Assembly (NCBI GenBank): GCA_945862045.1
Contig: CAMAWR010000018.1
Span: forward strand, 1 to 32,544
DNA from: Bifidobacterium breve
Lineage (GTDB): Bacteria; Actinomycetota; Acidimicrobiia; Acidimicrobiales; Ilumatobacteraceae
Direction of reading: 5' to 3'
Length of the DNA stretch: 32,544 nucleotides
In this document: positions 1 to 7,866 of the stretch, in pieces
How the letters are laid out: every line of letters starts with the position of its first letter
Position numbering within the stretch: the stretch's first letter is position 1
The notes under the pieces: model-generated
Databases searched by the model: none
Told to the model about the DNA's origin: nothing
The model's input: only the letters and a program-made list of their open reading frames with translations
Program-made: the position numbers and the translations under genes

Positions 1-1
1 C

Positions 2-61
2 AAACGCGAAATTACCTTGATCGAAAAACGCACCGCTGCCAAACCACGCAAGAAGAAGTGA
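2..61 (+). CDS. C-terminal end of an unidentified protein (partial)
   Basis: An open frame enters from the left edge and stops at a TGA at 59-61, 21 bp before the next gene on the same strand. Only about 19 residues are visible. They are strongly basic and end in a Lys/Arg-rich tail (AAKPRKKK), as seen at the ends of many nucleic-acid-binding proteins. No family can be assigned. The short gap to the next start would fit an operon. So short a stretch could also be open by chance. Confidence 0.35.
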   Translation, partial: KREITLIEKRTAAKPRKKK

Positions 62-82
62 CAGAATGACCTCGAGCACACG

Positions 83-2416
83 ATGACCGACGTAACGCTG
101 ACCGACGAAACAGTAACTGACGAAACAGCGAGCGACGTTCGTCAGTCGGATCGCATCGCCATTCGCACCTGTCCGTTGTGCGAGGCAGGTTGTGGGCTGG
201 AAATCACGGTGCGTGACACCACGGTCGTGCGAATTCGCGGCGACATGAACGACGTGTTCTCGAAGGGCTACATCTGTCCGAAAGGTTCCACCCTGAAGCA
301 GTTGCACGACGACCCCGATCGCGTGCGTCAACCACTCGTCAAACGCAACGGCCAACATGTCGAAGTGTCGTGGGCCGAAGCGTGGGAGCACGTCGAGCTG
401 GGGCTGTCGCGGGTAATCGCCCAGCACGGCCGCGAGTCGATCGGGGCGTATCTCGGCAATCCCGGTGCCCACAACTTGTCGGCGATGACCTTCAATCGTG
501 TGCTGCTCACTGCGATTGGAAGCCGTCAGCGATTCAGCGCGTCGAGTGTCGATCAGGTACCCAAGCAGGTGTCAGCAGGTTTTATGTTCGGCACCGCAAT
601 ATCGGTGCCGGTTCCCGACCTGGATCGCACCGACTATCTCCTCATGCTTGGTGCCAACCCGTATGCCAGTAACGGCAGCCTCGCCACGGCCCCCGATTGG
701 CCGGGGCGACTCGAGGCGATTCGCGAGCGTGGCGGTCGCATCATCGTGGTCGACCCACGTCGTAGCCGCACCGCTGAATCAGCCGACGAGTGGTTGGCCA
801 TTCGCCCGGGCACCGACGCGCTGTTGCTTGCCGCAATGACCAGCGCGGTGTTTGCAGCGGGTCGCGCCAACCCAGGCGACCACCTCGCCGCGCATGTGCA
901 TGGTCTCGAGGAAGTACATCGCGCGCTCGCCGAGTTCACACCCGAAGCAGTCGCGCGCGTCGTTGGTATCGACGCGGCCACCATCCGTCGCATCGCCATC
1001 GAGTTGTGTGACGCCAAATGCGCCGCGGTCTACGGCCGGATCGGCACCACCACGGTGAGCTTCGGCACCACCGCTTCGTGGTTGATTGACGTACTCAATA
1101 CGGTGACCGGAAATTTGGACATCGTCGGTGGGGCAATGTTCCCCTTGCCGGTGGCGTCGGGCCCAACGACGCGGGGCAAAAAAGGTGTGGGCAAGGGCTT
1201 TCGCACCGGCCGTGGCACGTCTCGAGTGCGCAAGTTCCCCGAAGCGTTGGGGGAGTATCCGTCTGCATTGATGGCCGAAGAAATCGACACCCCTGGCGCA
1301 GGTCAGATTCGGGCGATGGTCGTCGTGGGTGGCAACCCAGTGCTCAGCACGCCCAACAGCGAGCAACTTGGCAGGTCATTCGCCTCGCTTGATTTCATGG
1401 TGAGTGTCGACATTTACCTCAACGAAACTTCCCGACACGCCGACGTCATCCTGCCTGCACCGTCCAGTTTGTACCGCAGTCATTACGACTTGGCGCTGCT
1501 CAACTTTGGGCTGCGCAGTGTCGCCAACTACAGCGCACCCGTGTTTGACCTGCCGCCCGGCGTGCCCGACGAATGGGAAGTTCTCGCGAAGTTGGCGGGA
1601 ATTGCTCAGGGTCTTGGCCCCGATGTCGACCCCGCGACCGTCGATGAGGTGGCGATTCGCTCGATCATCGATTCCACGGTGCGCGACGACACCTGTGTGA
1701 TTGCCGGGCGCGACGCCGATGAGATTTATGAAGCGCTCAGCGGCCCGGCCAATGGCTCATTGCGTGGGCCAGACCGCATATTGGACCTGCTGTTGCGGAT
1801 TGGCCCGTTTGGTGAGGGCTTTGGTGCCAACCCCGACGGCGCCAGTGTGGCGATGCTGAAGCGCAACCCGCACGGGGTTGATTACGGGGCGCTCATCCCA
1901 CGCATTCCCGAGGTGCTGCGCACGCCCAGTGGCAAAATTGAGCTGGCCCCAGCCGAGCTGATCGCCGACCTGCCCCGCCTGCGGGCCTCGCTGGGGGCCG
2001 ACCCAGACGCCATGTTGCTCGTCGGAAGGCGCCATCTGCGTTCGAACAACTCATGGATGCACAACATCCGGGTGTTGATGAAAGGCAAGCCTCGCTGCAC
2101 GCTGCAAATTCATCCCGATGACGCGTCGCGACTCGGTCTGGTGAACGGTTCCCCCGTGCGGGTCACCAGCCGTGTCGGCACGGTCGTTGCACCGGCAGAA
2201 ATTACCGACGCGATTCGGCCGCGAGTCGTGAGCCTGCCGCATGGATGGGGCCATGATGTCGAGGGCACCCGTCAGTCGGTTGCGCACGAGTTTGCGGGTG
2301 TCAACTCCAACGTGTTGACCGACCATGAAGCGATTGACCCGTTGTCGGGCAATGCGGTGCTCAACGGCATACCCGTGGCAGTCATGGCCGCCGAAACTTC
2401 TGTTGCAGCGTCGTAA
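83..2416 (+). CDS. Molybdopterin-dependent oxidoreductase (formate dehydrogenase/nitrate reductase superfamily), single subunit
   Basis: A 777-residue member of the DMSO-reductase superfamily, which binds bis-molybdopterin guanine dinucleotide. The N-terminal [4Fe-4S] site is visible as C30-x2-C33-x3-C37-x27-C65 followed by PKG. The middle carries the molybdopterin fold (GANPYASNGS, VDPRRSRTAESAD), and the last ~130 residues are the dinucleotide-binding domain (RSNNSWMHN, then SLPHGWGHD). There is no Tat or Sec signal, so it is probably cytoplasmic. No Cys or in-frame UGA lies in the segment after the cluster where Cys/Sec formate dehydrogenases carry their Mo ligand; Ser/Asp residues are there instead (SASSVDQ). 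Substrate and electron partner are unknown, and no partner subunit is adjacent. The family assignment is firm; a specific activity such as formate dehydrogenase is not. Confidence 0.88.
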   Translation: MTDVTLTDETVTDETASDVRQSDRIAIRTCPLCEAGCGLEITVRDTTVVRIRGDMNDVFSKGYICPKGSTLKQLHDDPDRVRQPLVKRNGQHVEVSWAEAWEHVELGLSRVIAQHGRESIGAYLGNPGAHNLSAMTFNRVLLTAIGSRQRFSASSVDQVPKQVSAGFMFGTAISVPVPDLDRTDYLLMLGANPYASNGSLATAPDWPGRLEAIRERGGRIIVVDPRRSRTAESADEWLAIRPGTDALLLAAMTSAVFAAGRANPGDHLAAHVHGLEEVHRALAEFTPEAVARVVGIDAATIRRIAIELCDAKCAAVYGRIGTTTVSFGTTASWLIDVLNTVTGNLDIVGGAMFPLPVASGPTTRGKKGVGKGFRTGRGTSRVRKFPEALGEYPSALMAEEIDTPGAGQIRAMVVVGGNPVLSTPNSEQLGRSFASLDFMVSVDIYLNETSRHADVILPAPSSLYRSHYDLALLNFGLRSVANYSAPVFDLPPGVPDEWEVLAKLAGIAQGLGPDVDPATVDEVAIRSIIDSTVRDDTCVIAGRDADEIYEALSGPANGSLRGPDRILDLLLRIGPFGEGFGANPDGASVAMLKRNPHGVDYGALIPRIPEVLRTPSGKIELAPAELIADLPRLRASLGADPDAMLLVGRRHLRSNNSWMHNIRVLMKGKPRCTLQIHPDDASRLGLVNGSPVRVTSRVGTVVAPAEITDAIRPRVVSLPHGWGHDVEGTRQSVAHEFAGVNSNVLTDHEAIDPLSGNAVLNGIPVAVMAAETSVAAS

Positions 2417-2479
2417 CTTTTTTCAGAAAATAGCCACGTATTGGGCAAAAAATGGCCTGTAAAACGCATGGCCGGCCCG

Positions 2480-2510
2480 TAGACTTGTACTACCAGTAGT
2501 GGATTAGTGG
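2480..2510 (+). promoter_or_regulatory. Candidate promoter and operator upstream of nrdJ
   Basis: TAGACT (2480-2485) is a plausible -10 hexamer. Just downstream lies the palindrome ACTAC-CA-GTAGT (2489-2500), placed over the expected transcription start. TAGTGG occurs at 2497-2502 and 2505-2510, again at 2539-2544, and inverted (CCACTA) at 2557-2562. Repeated half-sites in front of a ribonucleotide reductase suggest a regulator such as NrdR, but the spacing does not match the canonical NrdR box as I know it, so the regulator is unassigned. No -35 element is convincing. Confidence 0.4.
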
Positions 2511-2535
2511 GTTTTTTAAGGCGTTTTTCTACCAT

Positions 2536-2565
2536 CCGTAGTGGTTGACGTCTCAACCACTACGG
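2536..2565. repeat. Perfect 13-bp inverted repeat (hairpin or operator) in the nrdJ leader
   Basis: CCGTAGTGGTTGA at 2536-2548 is repeated exactly inverted at 2553-2565 with a 4-base loop. There is no T-run after it, so it is not a standard intrinsic terminator. It could be a protein-binding palindrome or an RNA hairpin in the nrdJ leader. It contains a TAGTGG/CCACTA pair matching the half-sites just upstream. Confidence 0.7.
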
Positions 2566-2576
2566 TTGACCCACCC

Positions 2577-2631
2577 CTAGAACATCAGTCCACCGTCAAC
2601 GCCAAACCATCAACTAGAACATCAGTCCACC
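2577..2631 (+). repeat. 18-bp direct repeat pair upstream of nrdJ
   Basis: CTAGAACATCAGTCCACC occurs identically at 2577-2594 and 2614-2631, 37 bp apart, ending about 20 bp before the nrdJ start. Each copy contains TAGAAC, a weak -10-like hexamer. The function is unknown: duplicated operator, duplicated promoter, or a recent tandem duplication. Confidence 0.75.
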
Positions 2632-2650
2632 TACTACGAAAGGCAATGCA

Positions 2651-5461
2651 ATGTCAATCGCTCCGGAGCGTCTCTCCATCGGAATCCAGCGTCACTTCAC
2701 GCAACCTGAAGTTCACCCGTACGACATGGTCAGTTGGGAAAAGCGCGATGCGCGCATCAGCAACTGGAAAGACGGCTCGGTTGCCTTCGAGCAGCGCGAC
2801 GTCGAGTTTCCTGACACCTGGTCGCTCAACGCAACCAACATCGTTTCGCAAAAATATTTCCGTGGCACACCTGGTAAAGAAGAGCGTGAGACATCATTGC
2901 GTCAAGTCATCGACCGTGTCGCTGACACGATCGCCAACTGGGGCGTGCAGGGCGGCTATTTCGTGGATGACGCCGAAGCAGAGTCTTTCCGCAATGAATT
3001 GAAGTACATCCTCGTCACCCAGCGCGCGGCGTTCAATAGCCCCGTTTGGTTCAATATCGGCGTCAAGGGCGTGCCGCAACAGGCGAGCGCCTGCTTCATT
3101 TTGGCGGTCGAAGACACGATGGACGGCATCCTCAATTGGTATCGCGAAGAAGGCACCATCTTCAAGGGTGGTTCAGGCTCGGGTATCAACTTGTCGGCCA
3201 TTCGCAGCAGTGCCGAAACCTTGAAGGGTGGCGGCACCGCATCAGGCCCAGTGTCGTTCATGCGTGGCGCCGATGCGTCGGCAGGCACCATCAAGTCGGG
3301 TGGCAAGACACGAAGGGCGGCCAAGATGGTCATCCTCAACGTGGACCACCCCGACATCGAAGAGTTCATCTGGTGCAAGTCACGCGAAGAAAAAAAGGCA
3401 CGCGCTCTGGCGGCTGCCGGCTTCGACATGGACCTGGACGGCTCCGACTCGTTCTCGGTGCAGTACCAGAATGCCAACAACTCCGTGCGCGTCACCGACG
3501 ACTTCATGCACGCCGTCAAAGAAGATCGCGACTGGGATTTGAAGGCCGTCAAAGACGGTCGCACCGTGCGCACGATGAAGGCCCGCGAATTGTGGCGTCA
3601 ACTTGCCACCGCCTCATGGGAATGTGCCGACCCTGGTTTGCAGTTCGACACCACGATCAACAAGTGGCACACCGCGCACGCAGCCGGCCGCATCAACGGC
3701 TCGAACCCGTGCAGCGAATACATGCACATCGACAACTCGGCGTGCAACCTGTCGTCGATCAACTTGCTCAAGTACCTGCGCGACAACGATTCGTTCGATG
3801 TCGAGGCGTACCGCCACACCATCGAGGTCATGTTCACCGCGCAAGAAATCCTCGTGGGCAACGCCGATTATCCAACCGAAAAGATTGCCGAGAACAGCCG
3901 CCTGTTCCGTCAGTTGGGTTTGGGTTACGCCAACATCGGTGCTTTGTTGATGGCGCTCGGTATGCCGTACGACTCCGCCAATGGTCGTGCGTGGGCAGCA
4001 GCACTCACGTCGATGATGACTGGTCATGCGTACGCAACCAGCGCCCGCATCGCCAGTCGCATGGGACCATTCGCTGGCTTCACCGCCAACGAGCGCTACA
4101 TGCTGAACGTGTTGCGCATGCACCGTGATGCCGACAAAGAAATCGACAACACCGAAGTGGTGCAAGCCGATCTGGTTGAAGCAGCAACTGCCTCGTGGAC
4201 GGCTGCAGTACGCGACGGTGAAGAGTACGGCGTGCGCAATAGCCAGGCCACGGTGCTTGCACCAACCGGCACCATCGGTCTCATGATGGATTGCGACACC
4301 ACCGGCATCGAACCCGACCTTGGTCTGGTGAAGTTCAAGAAGCTGGTCGGTGGCGGCAACATGACCATCGTCAACCAGACGGTGCCACGTGCGCTGAAGA
4401 AACTCGGTTATGAAAAGCCGCTCGTGGATCGCATCGTTGGTTACATCGATACCAACAAAACCATCGTCGGCTCACCCGACTTGCGCACCGAACACCTTCC
4501 GGCGTTCGCTTGCTCGATGGGTGACAACGTCATCCACTATCAGGGCCATGTACGCATGATGGGTGCGGTGCAGCCGTTCCTCTCGGGTGCCATTTCCAAG
4601 ACGGTCAACATGCCGGAGAATGCAACGATCGAAGAGATCGAGCAAATTCACATGCTGTCGTGGGAGCTCGGCTTGAAAGCCGTGGCGATTTATCGCGACA
4701 ACTGCAAGGTTGGCCAGCCATTGTCCACCATGAAGAAAGACGACGACAAGGCAGACAAGGGTTCTGGCAATGCCGCCACCGCCACTGTCGAGCGTGTTAT
4801 CGAGCGCATCGTCAATCAGCCGGTGCGTCATAAGCTGCCGCGCACGCGCCGGGCTCGCACATTCGAGTTCCGCGTGGCCGATTGCAAGGGCTTTGCCAAC
4901 ATTGGCGAGTACGAAGATGGTCGCCCAGGCGAAATCTTCCTCACGGTGTCCAAGCAGGGTTCCACCCTGGCTGGCATCATGGACTCGTTCGCCAAGAGTG
5001 TGTCGTACGGTTTGCAGTACGGCGTGCCGTTGCACGCGTTCGTCGAGGCGTTCATCAACACGCGCTTCGAGCCAGCTGGCATGACCGATGACCCAGACAT
5101 ACGCATGGCGTCGTCAATCATCGACTACCTGTTCCGTCGTTTGGCAGTCGAATACATGACCCCAGCCGAGCGTGCTGAACTGGGCATCTTCACCCGTGAA
5201 GAGCGCCTGCAGCCAACGTTGCCCGGCGTCGAAGAGACCGCAGTTGACACCGCCCAAGGCGTCGACATGATCGCTGACCCCAAGACCATTCCGTCGGCAG
5301 GCGAACTTGCCGCCAGCATGGCTGCGGGTGTGATGGACCACGGTTCATCGAAGTCGGCTCGCACGGGTGCGATGTGTTCGGCGTGTGGTTCGTCAAACAT
5401 GCGTCGTGCGGGTGCGTGCCACGTGTGCGGTGACTGCGGTTCTACCAGCGGCTGTTCCTGA
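2651..5461 (+). CDS. nrdJ: Adenosylcobalamin-dependent (class II) ribonucleotide reductase
   Basis: Reduces ribonucleotides to deoxyribonucleotides using a thiyl radical generated from adenosylcobalamin. The protein is 936 residues, the long NrdJ form. Visible family signatures are NPCSEY followed by SACNLSSINL (Cys365), the LAPTGTIGLMMDCDTTGIEPD loop, and SACFILAVEDTMDGIL near the N terminus, which carries a Cys expected to belong to the redox pair. The C-terminal tail is Cys-rich (CSACGSS, then CHVCGDCGSTSGC) and probably binds metal or relays reducing equivalents to the active site. The ATG is preceded by GAAAGG about 7 nt upstream. The gene stands alone behind a 234-bp regulatory region; I see no cobalamin-riboswitch consensus there and no adjacent nrdR. 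Confidence 0.97.
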   Translation: MSIAPERLSIGIQRHFTQPEVHPYDMVSWEKRDARISNWKDGSVAFEQRDVEFPDTWSLNATNIVSQKYFRGTPGKEERETSLRQVIDRVADTIANWGVQGGYFVDDAEAESFRNELKYILVTQRAAFNSPVWFNIGVKGVPQQASACFILAVEDTMDGILNWYREEGTIFKGGSGSGINLSAIRSSAETLKGGGTASGPVSFMRGADASAGTIKSGGKTRRAAKMVILNVDHPDIEEFIWCKSREEKKARALAAAGFDMDLDGSDSFSVQYQNANNSVRVTDDFMHAVKEDRDWDLKAVKDGRTVRTMKARELWRQLATASWECADPGLQFDTTINKWHTAHAAGRINGSNPCSEYMHIDNSACNLSSINLLKYLRDNDSFDVEAYRHTIEVMFTAQEILVGNADYPTEKIAENSRLFRQLGLGYANIGALLMALGMPYDSANGRAWAAALTSMMTGHAYATSARIASRMGPFAGFTANERYMLNVLRMHRDADKEIDNTEVVQADLVEAATASWTAAVRDGEEYGVRNSQATVLAPTGTIGLMMDCDTTGIEPDLGLVKFKKLVGGGNMTIVNQTVPRALKKLGYEKPLVDRIVGYIDTNKTIVGSPDLRTEHLPAFACSMGDNVIHYQGHVRMMGAVQPFLSGAISKTVNMPENATIEEIEQIHMLSWELGLKAVAIYRDNCKVGQPLSTMKKDDDKADKGSGNAATATVERVIERIVNQPVRHKLPRTRRARTFEFRVADCKGFANIGEYEDGRPGEIFLTVSKQGSTLAGIMDSFAKSVSYGLQYGVPLHAFVEAFINTRFEPAGMTDDPDIRMASSIIDYLFRRLAVEYMTPAERAELGIFTREERLQPTLPGVEETAVDTAQGVDMIADPKTIPSAGELAASMAAGVMDHGSSKSARTGAMCSACGSSNMRRAGACHVCGDCGSTSGCS

Positions 5462-5495
5462 ACTCACCCGCCAGCGCGTCTGGCAACATAGCAAC

Positions 5496-5549
5496 ATGCA
5501 CATTGCTGCAGCTGCGGAAACTGCCCTTGGTCGCTGCGGCTTGACGTGA
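5496..5549 (+). CDS. Possible 17-codon upstream ORF coupled to the LLM gene
   Basis: An ATG at 5496 opens a 17-residue frame (MHIAAAAETALGRCGLT). Its TGA stop (5547-5549) overlaps the ATG of the following LLM monooxygenase as TGATG. No Shine-Dalgarno sequence precedes the LLM start itself, so translational coupling from this small frame could deliver ribosomes. It may equally be a chance frame: it is short, has no recognisable domain, and I have no conservation data. Confidence 0.25.
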   Translation: MHIAAAAETALGRCGLT

Positions 5550-6595
5550 TGACGGAAGTGGCGTGGTTTGCCGCATTGTGCGACGACGACTACGAGTTTC
5601 TTGGCGTTCCTGACCCCGCGTTGCAGTCGTCGTGGAATCACTGTCGCAATATCGTGCTGCGTGCCGAAGCCAATGGTTTCGACAATGTGCTGCTGCCGTC
5701 GGGTTATGCCCTTGGTTTGGATGCCACGGCTTTTGCTGCGGCCATCGCAGCTGAAACCTCGCGCATCAAGTTGCTGTTGGCGGTGCGGCTGGGCGAACTG
5801 GTGGTGCCGCAACTCGCGCGGCAAATCGCCACGTTGCAGCAGATTGCCGGCGGGCGCCTGGTGATCAACGCGATTTCGTCAGATGTGCCCGGTGAAACGA
5901 TGTCGAGCGAAGCGCGCTATCAGCGCACCACCGAGACGATCGGGGTCTTGCGCACGTTGCTGCGAGGTGAGCGCGCTGACTTTGACGGTGAGTATGTCAC
6001 CGCCCACATGGATGCACCTCGCATTGCCGTCGATCACCCGCATGACCCCATCATCTATTTCGGTGGATTGTCAGAGGCCGCCCGTGAGTGTGCCGCAGAG
6101 TCGTGTGATGTATACCTGATGTGGCCTGACACCACCGACCAAATGCGCAAAGTGATGCGCGAGATGGATGCTCGCGCCGCCAAGTTCGGTCGCACATTGC
6201 GTTATGGCTGGCGCAGCCATGTGGTCGTGCGCGACACCGAGGCTGATGCCCGCGCTGCAGCAACCCGACTGCTGTCGCGCCTCAACGCCGATACGGGGGA
6301 GGCGATTCGTGCCAGGTCACTCGACTCACAGTCAGCAGGGGTGGCCCGCCAGAGCGAGTTGCGCGACGCTGCCGACGACGACGGCTATCTCGAGCGACAC
6401 CTGTGGACTGGTGTCGGCCGAGCCCGCAGTGGGGCGGGCATCGCCATCGTGGGTGACCCCGACCAGGTGACGAGCAAACTGTGCGAGTTACGCGACGCCG
6501 GGGTCAAGACTTTTATCTTGTCGGGCTATCCACATCTGGCCGAGTGCGACCTAGTCGCCAAGCACGTGCTACCAAAGCTGCGTAGAGCTACTTAA
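5549..6595 (+). CDS. LLM-class flavin-dependent monooxygenase, alkanesulfonate monooxygenase (SsuD)-like
   Basis: A 348-residue bacterial-luciferase-like (LLM) protein, a TIM-barrel family using FMNH2 or F420H2. The pattern follows SsuD: an N-terminal strand (EVAWFAAL), SSWNHCRNIVLRAEANGFDNVLLPSG, IKLLLAVRLGELVVPQLARQ, then QQIAGGRLVINAISSD and later YFGGLSEAARECAAESCDVYLMW. SsuD releases sulfite from alkanesulfonates, but LLM substrates cannot be read from sequence and no sulfonate transporter is nearby. The start is probably ATG 5549; a GTG directly before it (5546) is possible. The 3' end overlaps the convergent P450 by 8 bp. An F420 role is possible because FO synthase is encoded in this window, but SsuD relatives usually use FMNH2. 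Confidence 0.82.
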   Translation: MTEVAWFAALCDDDYEFLGVPDPALQSSWNHCRNIVLRAEANGFDNVLLPSGYALGLDATAFAAAIAAETSRIKLLLAVRLGELVVPQLARQIATLQQIAGGRLVINAISSDVPGETMSSEARYQRTTETIGVLRTLLRGERADFDGEYVTAHMDAPRIAVDHPHDPIIYFGGLSEAARECAAESCDVYLMWPDTTDQMRKVMREMDARAAKFGRTLRYGWRSHVVVRDTEADARAAATRLLSRLNADTGEAIRARSLDSQSAGVARQSELRDAADDDGYLERHLWTGVGRARSGAGIAIVGDPDQVTSKLCELRDAGVKTFILSGYPHLAECDLVAKHVLPKLRRAT

Positions 6596-7838
6596 TTCGG
6601 CACGGCATGCGCTTGATGCCGTTGATGAAGTTGCTCCGCAGGTACGCCGGTTCACCGGTGATGTGCAGGTAGGGCAGACGGCGGCGAATCTCGTCGAACA
6701 TCACCACGATTTCACGGCGCGCCAGGTTGGCCCCGAGACAAAAGTGTGGCCCGCCGGCGCCAAAGCCGATTTGCCCGGGCTGAATCTGGCGGGTTACATC
6801 GAATCGATACGGGTCGGCAAACAAATCTTCGTCACGATTACCCGAGTTGTACCACATCACTACTTTGGTGCCCTTCGGCATCTTGATGCCACCCAATTCG
6901 GTGTCTTGTGTTGCAGTACGTCGGAAATGAATGACGGGCGATGACCAGCGCACAATTTCTTCAACGGCGGTACGGCTGTGTTTCTCGAAGTCACTGAACC
7001 AAATGCGCTGTTGGTCGGCCCGGCGAGTCAACTCGAGCATCCCGTGGCTGATTGCGTTACGGGTGGTTTCGTTACCGGCCACCACGAGCAAGATGAAGAA
7101 ACTGCCGAACTCTTGGCTCGTCATGCGTTGCCCATCAACCTCGGCGTGCATCATGATGGAGGTCAAGTCGTCGAGTGGCTTCTTCAAGCGTGATTCGCCA
7201 AGTTGTTGTGCATAGGCGAAAATTTCCAGCGCAACTTTCATCAGGATCTCAAGTGAGCCACCGAAGTCGGGGTCGCCAGCACCAAGAATGACGTTGGTCC
7301 AGTCGAGCACCTGCTTGGCGTCGCTACGTGGAATACCCATCATGTCGCAGATGATCTCCAGCGGAAATGGTGCCGCAAGTTTTTCAACGAAGTCAAACTC
7401 ATCGTCGCCGTGTTGCTCGAGCACTTCGTCAACGAGCGTGCGCGCCTTGGCGGTCACGTATTCCTCGACACGAGAAATCTCTTTCGGCGTGAACCCCTTC
7501 GACACGATGGAACGCAGGCGAAAGTGTTTGGGGTCGTCCATGGCGATCATCGACCCGAAGAACTCGTTGAGTTCAGGGGTGAGCGTGGTGATGTTTGAGC
7601 CTTGACCACTGCACCATAGGGCGGGGTTGCGACTTACGGCCCAGATGTCTTCGTGTTTGGTGAGCGCGTAGTAGCCCGGCCCAGCAGGGAAGTCGAGGAG
7701 GGTCATTTCCTTGAAGAACTTGATCGGAGCTTCGCGGCGCAGCGACCAGAAGGCTGATTCGCGGTATTCGCGGGGAGCGAGCCAAAACTCGGGGTCGGAA
7801 AGATCGATGCTGTCAACGTCCAACGGGGTCAATTGCAT
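6588..7838 (-). CDS. Cytochrome P450, CYP125/CYP124/CYP142-like
   Basis: A 416-residue soluble P450. Visible motifs are the I-helix oxygen-activation segment VVAGNETTRNAISHG, the K-helix ExxR within VEEIVRW, and the heme-ligand loop GFGAGGPHFCLGANLARRE with Cys367. AMDDPKHFRLRSIVSKGFTP and the C-terminal NGIKRMP pattern resemble the mycobacterial CYP125/124/142 clan, which oxidises the terminal methyl of steroid side chains and branched lipids. The start is ATG 7838 because the family N terminus (DLSDPEFW) follows directly; the frame stays open upstream but only antisense to the thiolase. It diverges from that thiolase across 27 bp, an arrangement like cyp125-fadA5 in Mycobacterium tuberculosis. 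No ferredoxin or reductase is adjacent. The substrate is inferred only. Confidence 0.9.
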   Translation of the reverse strand: MQLTPLDVDSIDLSDPEFWLAPREYRESAFWSLRREAPIKFFKEMTLLDFPAGPGYYALTKHEDIWAVSRNPALWCSGQGSNITTLTPELNEFFGSMIAMDDPKHFRLRSIVSKGFTPKEISRVEEYVTAKARTLVDEVLEQHGDDEFDFVEKLAAPFPLEIICDMMGIPRSDAKQVLDWTNVILGAGDPDFGGSLEILMKVALEIFAYAQQLGESRLKKPLDDLTSIMMHAEVDGQRMTSQEFGSFFILLVVAGNETTRNAISHGMLELTRRADQQRIWFSDFEKHSRTAVEEIVRWSSPVIHFRRTATQDTELGGIKMPKGTKVVMWYNSGNRDEDLFADPYRFDVTRQIQPGQIGFGAGGPHFCLGANLARREIVVMFDEIRRRLPYLHITGEPAYLRSNFINGIKRMPCRIK

Positions 7839-7844
7839 GTCCGA

Positions 7845-7866
7845 ATGGTACCGTGATTCACAATCA
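7845..7866. promoter_or_regulatory. Overlapping divergent -10 elements and inverted repeat between P450 and thiolase
   Basis: On the minus strand TACCAT (7850-7845) lies 6 nt before the P450 ATG. On the plus strand TACCGT (7849-7854) lies 11 nt before the thiolase ATG. They share T7849-A7850. A separate inverted repeat, TGATT-CAC-AATCA (7854-7866), runs into the thiolase start codon and could be an operator acting on both genes. I see no KstR-type AAC-nn-GTT box. Confidence 0.5.

Noticed and set aside
2417-2650. Cobalamin riboswitch before nrdJ.
   Set aside because: Expected because nrdJ needs B12, but no B12-box-like consensus could be found by eye; a covariance-model search would settle it.
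7839-7865. KstR operator between the P450 and thiolase genes.
   Set aside because: No AAC-nn-GTT core is present in the 27-bp gap.
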